This document shows, piece after piece, positions 8,000 through 15,392 of a DNA stretch of 18,990 nucleotides. How positions within the stretch are numbered: the stretch's first letter is position 1; every line of letters begins with the position of its first letter. The stretch spans positions 1 through 18,990 of the forward strand of contig CAZJZI010000048.1 in the NCBI GenBank assembly GCA_964550435.1, written 5' to 3'. This stretch comes from UBA11400 sp964550435. GTDB lineage: Bacteria; Bacteroidota; Rhodothermia; Balneolales; HLUCCA01. The notes under the pieces are model-generated. The model did no database searches and was not told the DNA's origin. It was given only the letters and a program-made list of their open reading frames with translations. The position numbers and the translations under genes were made by a program.

Positions 8000-9946
8000 T
8001 TATTTGTAGCTGCGTTGGGTCAATTTGACGTTTTCGAATTCCAGCATCTCTTTGTGGAGATTTGGCTTCGTGTCAGCGCTACCTGGATATTCCCAGGCAG
8101 CTACATAGCAATAATCATCATCGTTACGCAGGGCTTCACCTTCTTCGGTCTGATATTCTTCACGGAAGTGGCCACCACAGGACTCATTTCGATCCAGTGC
8201 ATCAAGTGCCATCAGCTCTCCCAGTTCAAGGAAATCAGCTACTCTTGTTGCATACTCGAGATATTTGTTAAACGTAGACTGTTCGCCCGGAACGAACACA
8301 TTTTCCCAGAAATCAGCTCGTAATGCACGGATTTCTTCAATCGCTTCTTTGAGCCCGGCTTCCGTACGTGCCATACCTACTTTGTCCCACATAATCTTGC
8401 CAAGGGTTCTATGGTAGTCAAGGACAGTCTTGTTCCCTTTGTTTTTCAGAAGCTTGTTGATTCGCTGTACCGAATCATTTTCTGCCTCTGCAAATGCATC
8501 ATGTGAGGTGTCAACTTTATCAAGTTTGGTACCTGCAATGTAATCTCCAAGTGTATAAGGAATTACAAAATAGCCATCAGCCAAACCTTGCATCAACGCT
8601 GATGCACCCAGACGGTTAGCACCGTGATCCGAGAAGTTAGCTTCGCCAAGAACGAACAATCCGGGAACGTTGCTTTGCAGGTCGTAATCGACCCAAAGTC
8701 CACCCATCGTATAGTGAACCGCTGGATAGATTCTCATTGGTTCTTTATATGGATTGTCGCCCGTAATTTTAGCGTACATATCGAAAAGGTTTCCGTAGCG
8801 CTCGCGGATTTTATCCTCACTGTACAATTTGATACTATCGCGGAAGTCCAGGTAAACGGCCAGACCAGATGGGCCTACGCCATGTCCTTTGTCGCAGACA
8901 TCTTTTGCATTTCTGGAAGCAACGTCACGAGGAACAAGGTTTCCGAAACTTGGATAACGCTCTTCAAGGAAGTAATAGCGTTCGTTGTCTGGAATTTCAT
9001 TTGGATGACGTTTATCACCAACTTTTTTCGGTACCCAAACACGACCGTCGTTTCGAAGCGATTCAGACATCAATGTCAATTTGGATTGATAGTCGCCAGA
9101 TACGGGAATACACGTTGGGTGAATCTGAGTAAAACATGGATTCGCGAACATAGCGCCACGTTTGTAACATCTCCAGGCCGCGGTAACATTTGAGTTTTTT
9201 GCGTTTGTAGACAGATAAAATACGTTTCCGTATCCACCTGTTGCCAACAATACAGCATCTGCTACGTGACGTTCAATGGCTCCAGTAACCAGATTCCGGG
9301 TGATGATACCACGAGCTTTCCCATCAATAACGACCAGATCCAACATTTCCTGACGGGCATGCATCTTGATTTTACCGGCATCTACCATTTTCATCATGGC
9401 CGAGTAAGCCCCGAGGAGTAGCTGCTGACCCGTTTGTCCACGTGCGTAGAAGGTACGGCTCAGCTGGGCGCCACCGAAAGATCGGTTATCCAACAATCCG
9501 CCGTATTCACGTGCGAAAGGAACCCCCTGGGCCACGCACTGATCAATGATATTGTTACTTACCTGAGCCAGACGATATACATTTGCCTCACGAGCTCTGT
9601 AGTCCCCACCTTTCACGGTGTCATAGAACAATCTGAAAACACTATCACCATCGTTCTTGTAGTTTTTAGCGGCGTTGATTCCACCCTGAGCTGCGATACT
9701 ATGAGCCCGGCGAGCGGAATCCTGAATACAGAACGCACTCACTTCGTATCCCAATTCTGCCAAGGATGCGGCAGCAGATCCGCCAGCAAGGCCGGTTCCT
9801 ACAACAATGATGTGATGCTTACGCTTATTGTTTGGATTCACCAGTTTGACGTGATCCTTACGGTACGCCCATTTTTGTTCTATGGGTCCCGGTGGGATTT
9901 TGGAATCTAGTTTAGGTGATCCGATATTTTTTTTCGAAGTACTCAT
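8000..9946 (-). CDS. sdhA: Succinate dehydrogenase / fumarate reductase flavoprotein subunit
   Basis: This catalytic subunit of complex II oxidises succinate to fumarate with covalent FAD. The protein has the dinucleotide motif GTGLAGG at residues 50-56, H82 in AHSIAAQGG as the expected covalent FAD ligand, HPT at 276-278, R340 (VPRDV) as the likely proton shuttle, H411 in HYTMGG, and HGANRLGAS at 441-449 with the substrate Arg445. The frame stays open upstream to 10009. I place the start at 9946 because an AGAGGA ribosome binding site lies 8 bases before this ATG, and the 21 extra residues would overlap sdhC and look unlike the family. The resulting 648 residues fit the family. It follows sdhC by 13 bases. 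Confidence 0.97.
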   Translation of the reverse strand: MSTSKKNIGSPKLDSKIPPGPIEQKWAYRKDHVKLVNPNNKRKHHIIVVGTGLAGGSAAASLAELGYEVSAFCIQDSARRAHSIAAQGGINAAKNYKNDGDSVFRLFYDTVKGGDYRAREANVYRLAQVSNNIIDQCVAQGVPFAREYGGLLDNRSFGGAQLSRTFYARGQTGQQLLLGAYSAMMKMVDAGKIKMHARQEMLDLVVIDGKARGIITRNLVTGAIERHVADAVLLATGGYGNVFYLSTNAKNSNVTAAWRCYKRGAMFANPCFTQIHPTCIPVSGDYQSKLTLMSESLRNDGRVWVPKKVGDKRHPNEIPDNERYYFLEERYPSFGNLVPRDVASRNAKDVCDKGHGVGPSGLAVYLDFRDSIKLYSEDKIRERYGNLFDMYAKITGDNPYKEPMRIYPAVHYTMGGLWVDYDLQSNVPGLFVLGEANFSDHGANRLGASALMQGLADGYFVIPYTLGDYIAGTKLDKVDTSHDAFAEAENDSVQRINKLLKNKGNKTVLDYHRTLGKIMWDKVGMARTEAGLKEAIEEIRALRADFWENVFVPGEQSTFNKYLEYATRVADFLELGELMALDALDRNESCGGHFREEYQTEEGEALRNDDDYCYVAAWEYPGSADTKPNLHKEMLEFENVKLTQRSYK

Positions 9947-9954
9947 AAATAATA

Positions 9955-9961
9955 TCCTCTT
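9955..9961 (-). promoter_or_regulatory. Ribosome binding site that decides the sdhA start
   Basis: Minus-strand AAGAGGA lies eight bases before the ATG at 9946 and overlaps the sdhC stop codon, which supports translational coupling. It favours 9946 over the earlier in-frame ATG at 10009, which lies inside sdhC. Confidence 0.75.
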
Positions 9962-10688
9962 AGAACATGAAATACAGATAAATCGGCAATATGAAGAATC
10001 CAAGAGCAATCAGGATTCCCACCAGTCCGGCTATCGAATAAATAATTGGTGTCAGAGACTTGTTATTAGCTCCAAGTGATTGTAATGCACTCCAAACTCC
10101 GTGACGAAGGTGAAATCCAAGAAGCAACATGATGCCCATGTAAACGGCTACGTAGATTTCATTTTGGAAGATTTCAACGGTCAGTTTGGACAAATCTCGC
10201 ATTTCAACGGTATTCCCGTTTGCTTGTACTTCCACCGTGTAAGCAGGTTCTGAATTCCAGCCTGGACCAAATTTGAAGGTTTTCAAGTGCATCCCAACGA
10301 ACAGGAACAAGATGGTTCCGGTAATAATCATGGTTCGTGAGCTGAATCCCTGTTTTGATACTCCACCACGGGATTTGTACTTCTCGTAAGCCTCTGGACG
10401 AGCCTTACGTTTACGTAAATAAATAGCTACCCCAAGGTATGCGTGGATTAAAAAAATAGCCAAAAGACCGAACTCTACTATATAGAGCAGGAAGCCCAGG
10501 TCTTTTAGGAACATTGCATAGCGGTTGAACGCATTGTCACCGGATTCCAGGGTTGTGGGATCCAGCGCGAATAATGTCAGGTTAGCCGAAAGATGGGAGA
10601 TCAAGAATAACGTTAGTGCAATACCGGTAACACCGGTAAGGATTTTTCGGCCAACCGAGTTTTGAAACGCGGTTACTAATGAATACAT
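9960..10688 (-). CDS. sdhC: Succinate dehydrogenase cytochrome b558-type membrane subunit
   Basis: This is the membrane anchor of complex II, which binds two haem b groups and reduces or oxidises quinone. The 242-residue protein has five hydrophobic segments at about 15-40, 64-90, 118-138, 176-200 and 212-240. Histidines suitable as axial haem ligands occur in the first four: H32, H82, H134 and H193 (or H196). This is the single-subunit, five-helix layout (B-type, as in Wolinella and Bacillus), not the SdhC plus SdhD pair of Proteobacteria. It is the first gene of sdhC-sdhA-sdhB and lies 191 bases from the upstream ligase gene, leaving room for a promoter. Confidence 0.95.
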   Translation of the reverse strand: MYSLVTAFQNSVGRKILTGVTGIALTLFLISHLSANLTLFALDPTTLESGDNAFNRYAMFLKDLGFLLYIVEFGLLAIFLIHAYLGVAIYLRKRKARPEAYEKYKSRGGVSKQGFSSRTMIITGTILFLFVGMHLKTFKFGPGWNSEPAYTVEVQANGNTVEMRDLSKLTVEIFQNEIYVAVYMGIMLLLGFHLRHGVWSALQSLGANNKSLTPIIYSIAGLVGILIALGFFILPIYLYFMF

Positions 10689-10879
10689 GAATGACGTGCA
10701 ATTAGTGTTTAATAATGATGAAAACTGGCTGAATTTCAGCTGGCGTAATATACTATTTATTGACCTGAAAACTGAATTCCAGCCATGGATTCACTGCTTA
10801 TTTTTAATCACTCTACATTAGTCAGGTGTAGGTTGATTCAGCTACGGAAACCGCTTTTCTGCATCAATTCGTTTCATTC
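10689..10879. other. 191-bp intergenic region upstream of sdhC with imperfect inverted repeat
   Basis: This is the longest non-coding gap in the window and the likely site of the sdh promoter. GGCTGAATTTCAG at 10727-10739 and CTGAATTCCAGCC at 10772-10784 are inverted copies with two mismatches. The left arm itself contains the short palindrome GCTGAATTTCAGC. A -10-like TATATT lies between them on the minus strand (plus 10747-10752), but no good -35 accompanies it. I see no convincing terminator after the upstream ligase gene, so some read-through into sdh is possible. The operator role is inferred. Confidence 0.35.
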
Positions 10880-12109
10880 TTATGCCATAAACATATTTCC
10901 TGAGTTCAGTGATTTGCGTAACGCGTTGTATACCTTGAAGATGTGACGTTTAGATGGATTCTCGCCCAACTCCCGAACGATTCGTTGACTCAGGTTTCCT
11001 TTATCCAATATGGTTTGGATGTACTGTCTACCAGGATCTTCATCAGTCCAAATTTCATCGGCAAGTTCAACAAAAAGTGACTTCCATAGATCCCCGGCAG
11101 TCACTGCAGATAATTTTCCAAAACAGGATGCATAGCCAGAAATAAGTAGTTGAGCATCCCCTCCCGATTCAGTTGTACGGAATAAGAGATCACTCATTAA
11201 GTCCATATCCAGTGACATTAATGATTTCATATCTACCCATCGCTCCGTCACCAATGCTTTCAATACACCTACCGTAAACTGTAAGATGGCCACATCCACA
11301 CCAGGATGTTCCTGAAGATCTAGTACCCTGATCTCAATTGCGTCACGGTCGAATCGGGCAATCGCGCCTCTTGCATTCAGCCACTCGTCTTGTAAGATGC
11401 CTTCTGGATCAAATGGGGCAATGTCGTTATAGATTTTCTGGAGAAGTTGGGATCGATACTCGTGCTCAGTGTAACACGGCTCAGGAATCACTTTACCTGA
11501 TACGGAGGGAACACGTCTGGCGTTAGTGCGGTACACTGACAAACGGTTGTCCAAAACTCCGGTCGGTGCCCCGTCCATAATGGGTGAGCTTGCTGACAGC
11601 ACCGGTAAAATGGGCAATATCGCCCGAATTGCAGCGTGGAGACGTCCAAATTCATCGTCACCATGAAATGGGAGATTCAGGTGAGTGCTTTGTAGGTTTG
11701 CCCACCCATGACCACGACAGTCAAAAATGGCATTAAACGTTTCATATATCACACTGTACTCATGTTCCCACAACTTCGTCTCAGTGTAGGGGTTCATCCA
11801 CGGATGCATGGCAGTTGGCATCAAACACGCGTTCCATTGGGATAGAATTTCATTGATACGTCGAACATCATGTTGAAAGAGTCTTGCGACGCCACTGAGT
11901 GAGTTTGTTGGACCATTGGTTTTAAGCTCTATGACATGACTAACCAATTCATTACACCAAGCCAGTTCTCCTTGCTCAGTTTCGGAGACAACGTGCCCCT
12001 CTACTTCTTTGATGAGTAGATCAGCGATAGGACGTACATCAAGGGTATCTTTGTCCACTATCATGTACTCCATTTCAACGCCAAAGACTTCAAACAGGTG
12101 ATAAGCCAT
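10880..12109 (-). CDS. GCS2-family carboxylate-amine ligase (glutamate-cysteine ligase-like)
   Basis: This protein has the glutamine synthetase-like fold of the GCS2 family, whose members join a carboxylate, usually the side chain of glutamate, to an amine using ATP. The 409-residue protein has FGVEMEY at 9-15 (metal-binding E12 and E14), NLQSTHLNLPF at 138-148, SPIMDGAPTG at 175-184 followed by R189 and YRTNAR near 193-198, and NARGAIARFDRDAIEIRVLD at 245-264 (the conserved R/E-x-R-x-x-D strand). The usual His-x-His segment of characterised family members is here THLNL, so cysteine as second substrate should not be assumed. No signal peptide is present, so it is cytoplasmic. It lies 34 bases after the ATP-grasp ligase. 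Annotation as true glutamate-cysteine ligase would be unsafe. Confidence 0.88.
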   Translation of the reverse strand: MAYHLFEVFGVEMEYMIVDKDTLDVRPIADLLIKEVEGHVVSETEQGELAWCNELVSHVIELKTNGPTNSLSGVARLFQHDVRRINEILSQWNACLMPTAMHPWMNPYTETKLWEHEYSVIYETFNAIFDCRGHGWANLQSTHLNLPFHGDDEFGRLHAAIRAILPILPVLSASSPIMDGAPTGVLDNRLSVYRTNARRVPSVSGKVIPEPCYTEHEYRSQLLQKIYNDIAPFDPEGILQDEWLNARGAIARFDRDAIEIRVLDLQEHPGVDVAILQFTVGVLKALVTERWVDMKSLMSLDMDLMSDLLFRTTESGGDAQLLISGYASCFGKLSAVTAGDLWKSLFVELADEIWTDEDPGRQYIQTILDKGNLSQRIVRELGENPSKRHIFKVYNALRKSLNSGNMFMA

Positions 12110-12143
12110 AAATTGTTACTAATTAATCCGTATTAATGTGTTT

Positions 12144-13613
12144 TTAGCGTCGACGCATCTGTTTTCGTTCTTCGATACGCCGCAAAAAGACTTCCATGAT
12201 TCTCAGGTATAAATCGTCTTTGAGTAGCGAATCTTCGACACCTGAATCGATATTAGGATTATCATTGACTTCAATGATGTAACACTTGTTGCCAACTTGC
12301 TTAAGGTCAACTCCATAAAGTCCATCACCCATTAAATTCGCTGCTTTCAGAGCGGTTTTCATTACGTGACGTGGAACCAATTCAACCGGAATGGTCTCTT
12401 CGTCACCAAACGAGCGGTGGCCCTGACCATCACGCTTGATAATTTGCCAGTGCTTTCTGGCCATAAAATACTTACACGCGAACAATGGTTTTTGATCCAG
12501 GATACCAATTCTCCAGTCATAATCCGTTGGCATGAATTCCTGTGCAACGACCAGGTCAGATTTATCAAGCAGTTTACGGATAGTCTCGTCTAGTTCATCC
12601 TGGGTATTAACTTTTGTTACACCGGATGAAAATGATCCATCGGGCTCCTTTAAAATGACCGGAAAACCGAGTTCTGCGCCAACCTTGTCCATATTATCGC
12701 GATGAACAATCATCGTTTTTGGCCCAGGAACGTCGTTTTGATACAACATTTCTGCTAGATAGACCTTATTCGTACATCTCAGAATCGATTCAGGATCATC
12801 GATCACCACCAATCCTTCTGCGGCTGCTTTACGTGCAAATCTAAACGTATGATGATTCACATTGGTCGTTTCACGGATGAAAAGTGCATCGAATTCTGCA
12901 AGACGAGAGAAGTCTTCTTTTGTAATAAGCTCAACCCCAATTCCGAGCTGCTCACCAGCACGGATGAATTTCTGTAATGCCTTTTCATCTGATGGAGAAT
13001 CGACTTCGTCGGGGTTATGCAGAATTGCCATATCGTACCTTGGAACAAAACGTTTCGGTACGGATACCCTTTTTCCGTCGAAGTAATCACCAGCAACCTG
13101 AATCACGAAAGGTTTGTGATCGGCTGGAATCTCACTGGCCGGAATTGGACCAATATACTTGAGCTCCCATTTATCATGTATATACATGAAGTGTGCACGT
13201 ACAAAAGGTGCCTGGAACATGCTAAATAGAGCCGAACTCAATCGATCATACCGTTTTGCGAGATTTCTTCCGAAATAGATACTAAGTACAAACTCAGATG
13301 ACTTGATCGGTAATAAACTTTGCTGAATGATTTCATCCAGATCGTCGGACACAAAACGAATTATCGTCTGGGATTTCATGTCCTGGATAGTGGCGATACT
13401 CGGTAAGGGTTTGTGTCCACGTGCAGAAGCCAGCAACGAAACATAATAACCGGTGCTTTGGTATCGATACGACCGGCATAAGTTGTACACCTTGACTTTA
13501 TCCAAATCACTAAATGAAGGATCGGTTAGGTATTTTCGTGCCGCGACGACTTTAACCCCGGGAATTTCAAGGTTCAAGTCGGCGGGATTATTCACTACGA
13601 TGAGGTGTTCCAT
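12144..13613 (-). CDS. RimK-type ATP-grasp ligase with N-terminal RLAN-like domain
   Basis: This is a cytoplasmic ligase that should activate a carboxylate as an acylphosphate and join it to an amine. Residues 1-200 form an alpha/beta domain ending YDMAILHNPDE, matching what is known as the RLAN domain found before certain RimK-like ligases. Residues 205-275 form the pre-ATP-grasp fold, with FDALFIRETTNVNHHTFRFA at 241-260. Residues 276-480 are the ATP-grasp domain: CTNKVYLAEML, K322 in ILKEPDG (nucleotide binding), QEF at 358-360, DWRIG at 366-370, and Mg ligands D436, E448 and N450 (IIEVNDNPN). The tail is strongly basic (QMRRR). The substrate is unknown; RimK relatives add glutamate to proteins or small molecules. 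It lies 72 bases after the C39-like peptidase and 34 before the GCS2 ligase. Confidence 0.9.
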   Translation of the reverse strand: MEHLIVVNNPADLNLEIPGVKVVAARKYLTDPSFSDLDKVKVYNLCRSYRYQSTGYYVSLLASARGHKPLPSIATIQDMKSQTIIRFVSDDLDEIIQQSLLPIKSSEFVLSIYFGRNLAKRYDRLSSALFSMFQAPFVRAHFMYIHDKWELKYIGPIPASEIPADHKPFVIQVAGDYFDGKRVSVPKRFVPRYDMAILHNPDEVDSPSDEKALQKFIRAGEQLGIGVELITKEDFSRLAEFDALFIRETTNVNHHTFRFARKAAAEGLVVIDDPESILRCTNKVYLAEMLYQNDVPGPKTMIVHRDNMDKVGAELGFPVILKEPDGSFSSGVTKVNTQDELDETIRKLLDKSDLVVAQEFMPTDYDWRIGILDQKPLFACKYFMARKHWQIIKRDGQGHRSFGDEETIPVELVPRHVMKTALKAANLMGDGLYGVDLKQVGNKCYIIEVNDNPNIDSGVEDSLLKDDLYLRIMEVFLRRIEERKQMRRR

Positions 13614-13685
13614 GAATAGATTTTGTGTGTTTCCAGACTAAATCAGAGAACGCGGATTCAGCCCTGAAAGTACGCTGGTATTGTA

Positions 13686-14411
13686 TTAAATATTATGGTT
13701 AGAAATCGGCTCCAGAATGAGTAGATTGGCGTCATAGGTCAGGATACCCAGCAGTATTGAATTGATAAGACGGTCAACTTTAACATCATAGTAATGTTTT
13801 AAATACTTGGGATTTGAGCTATACGGATCAGCGACCCTGACCGTTCTATTGTTGAGTTTGTATCCGCTCAGAACCACAAAATGTCCCGTTGGTAGTCCAC
13901 TAATGTCATCATATACCATCTTGTCGCCGGCATCGCGTTCACGGGCACAACGATATAGATATGTTGAGCTCAAACCGGTAAGAATTGGAATTTCTCGTTT
14001 CAGATAGTACCGTAACAGGTTAGCGTTTAGATCTTTAAACCTGATCTCACCACCCAGTTTCAGGAATTTCAGGTATTGTTGAACTGCATAGGCTTGTTTA
14101 GATCCCTTAACCAGGCCATCAAGCATTTGCTGAAGTTTTATTTCTATGATCCCATCAGGGAGATCAAACCAGGTCGGATCAAAAATTCGGAGGTTATAGG
14201 TATAAATAACCGCCTTGTAGCTTCGTTGTAGCGCATGATTTGCCAGCATCACACCAAGTGTGCCCCCATCATCAAGCTTTTCCACTTCCGAAATCACATC
14301 CTCTAGCTGAATATTGTCGTTGTAGTAGTTATAAACAGCGTGCAGGCAAGTAGGGCCACACGTATAGTCGTCTGGCTGCTGTTTCATATCGAGGTGAATT
14401 CGACGTACCAT
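13686..14411 (-). CDS. C39-like papain-fold cysteine peptidase (stand-alone)
   Basis: This is a predicted cytoplasmic cysteine peptidase or transpeptidase of clan CA. The 241-residue protein has Q12 (oxyanion hole) and C18 in YTCGPTC, H177 in TGHFVVLSGY, and D195 in VADPY, so the triad is complete. Residues 70-130 are an extra, largely helical insert compared with minimal C39 domains of about 140 residues. There is no signal peptide, no membrane segment and no ABC-transporter fusion, unlike bacteriocin-processing C39 proteins. The His-to-Asp spacing is 18 residues, as I recall for phytochelatin synthases, whereas C39 domains I can recall have about 16. It heads the trio with the two ligases, consistent with trimming, recycling or transpeptidation of their product. 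M9 is an alternative start, and no Shine-Dalgarno is seen for either. Confidence 0.85.
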   Translation of the reverse strand: MVRRIHLDMKQQPDDYTCGPTCLHAVYNYYNDNIQLEDVISEVEKLDDGGTLGVMLANHALQRSYKAVIYTYNLRIFDPTWFDLPDGIIEIKLQQMLDGLVKGSKQAYAVQQYLKFLKLGGEIRFKDLNANLLRYYLKREIPILTGLSSTYLYRCARERDAGDKMVYDDISGLPTGHFVVLSGYKLNNRTVRVADPYSSNPKYLKHYYDVKVDRLINSILLGILTYDANLLILEPISNHNI

Positions 14412-14430
14412 GTCAGTAAAGGTAAGTTCC

Positions 14431-14452
14431 GCAGGTCAAATGTTAGGCCTGC
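14431..14452. repeat. Short hairpin between the beta-propeller gene and the C39-like gene
   Basis: GCAGGTC (14431-14437) and GGCCTGC (14446-14452) pair over seven positions with one wobble on the plus strand and one mismatch on the minus strand. The gap of 80 bases is long enough for a promoter for the ligase trio. No T tract follows, so it is not a clear terminator, and no consensus promoter stands out. Confidence 0.2.
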
Positions 14453-14491
14453 AACGCAATATACTAACTTTTAAATAGTAGTGCTTACCAA

Positions 14492-15352
14492 TCAGATAGG
14501 TGTTCTGTACACAGCTTCGCTGGTAGCCAGATAGAGCCATGATCCACGCAGAAAAATTACCCGCGCATGATTCTCCCCGTGCTCTATCCGCCACATCGGT
14601 TGCCAGGCCGCGCTCAGTGAGACAATTTCGTCCTTCGTTAGTAAAACATATCCGTTTATCGTCGATCTGATGTCGAGTATAGTGTCCGTCAACTCCCAAA
14701 ATCCGACAAATCGTCCATTGTCCTGATACCGGAATATACGGTTACCGGTTGAGCTAAGTATGAGATATTCCCCGTTTCCAGATCTAATAGATCTGATTTC
14801 TTGTCCCAGATTTGTCACATCCGGGCGATATAACTCGTCAATCTCAAAATTATCGCGAGTGCCTGTAAGCCTGCCATCTCCTCCATCCCAAAATACGACG
14901 CGACCATCGCGGGATACATGAACTCCCGTTGCTGTCGTATTGCTTCTGCTCAAAGAGGGATATGTGATCTGTCCCATCGACTGAAATCTTCTATCAAAGA
15001 CCTGAATCCGAGCATTTCCGGCATCATTAACAAAAATTCGAAGATCATTGGTGGCATGAATCCCAACAGGAGAATTGAATTGAGTTGTGCCTGCTCCACG
15101 TCCACCGAGTGAGTCAGTTACACCGGACTCTACATGGATTCTGTACATATAATGGGTGCGGGAATCGGTGAGGTATACTACCCCGGCCGGACTCACATAC
15201 AGATCCGAGATCCCTGAGAATCCACCTCGAACAAGTTCAAACTCACTGGTTCTTGTGTCGATTTCAGGAGATTGGGCACATAAAAAAGGGGTAAAAACAA
15301 CCAAAAATGACAAAAACATGGTCAGAAATGGCATTTTAAGCATTTTTACCAT
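14492..15352 (-). CDS. Secreted beta-propeller (NHL-like) protein of unknown function
   Basis: The 286-residue protein has a signal peptide (FLTMFLSFLVVFTPFLCAQS) and a mature part of repeated beta-strand units typical of NHL or six-bladed propellers: ISDLYVSPAGVVYLTDSRTH, then GRGAGTTQFNSPVGIHA, IFVNDAGNARIQVFDRRF, GVHVSRDGRVVFWDGGDG and later YLILSSTGNRIFRYQDNG. Such domains usually bind a protein or ligand, and no catalytic motif is seen. Three close Met codons (15352, 15343, 15334) are possible starts; all leave a signal peptide. It starts 40 bases after purD and ends 80 bases before the C39-like gene, so it may be the tail of the housekeeping run or the head of the ligase cluster. Confidence 0.85.
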   Translation of the reverse strand: MVKMLKMPFLTMFLSFLVVFTPFLCAQSPEIDTRTSEFELVRGGFSGISDLYVSPAGVVYLTDSRTHYMYRIHVESGVTDSLGGRGAGTTQFNSPVGIHATNDLRIFVNDAGNARIQVFDRRFQSMGQITYPSLSRSNTTATGVHVSRDGRVVFWDGGDGRLTGTRDNFEIDELYRPDVTNLGQEIRSIRSGNGEYLILSSTGNRIFRYQDNGRFVGFWELTDTILDIRSTINGYVLLTKDEIVSLSAAWQPMWRIEHGENHARVIFLRGSWLYLATSEAVYRTPI

Positions 15353-15392
15353 GTTTTTGGTCCAAATTTGAAAGTTGATTGGCTTGCAAGGG

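Noticed and set aside
8624..9193. Plus-strand open frame of 189 codons
   Set aside because: It lies wholly antisense to sdhA, whose motifs are intact on the other strand. The translated sequence has no recognisable domain, and such shadows are expected opposite conserved genes.
9434..9910. Plus-strand open frame of 158 codons
   Set aside because: Antisense to the N-terminal half of sdhA; no ribosome binding site and no domain pattern.
9947..10009. N-terminal 21-residue extension of sdhA
   Set aside because: The extension overlaps sdhC, lacks a ribosome binding site, and the ATG at 9946 has AAGAGGA at good spacing.
10822..10840. CTACA/TGTAG arms after the GCS2 ligase gene as a terminator
   Set aside because: Only five pairs with a long loop and no T tract on the minus strand.
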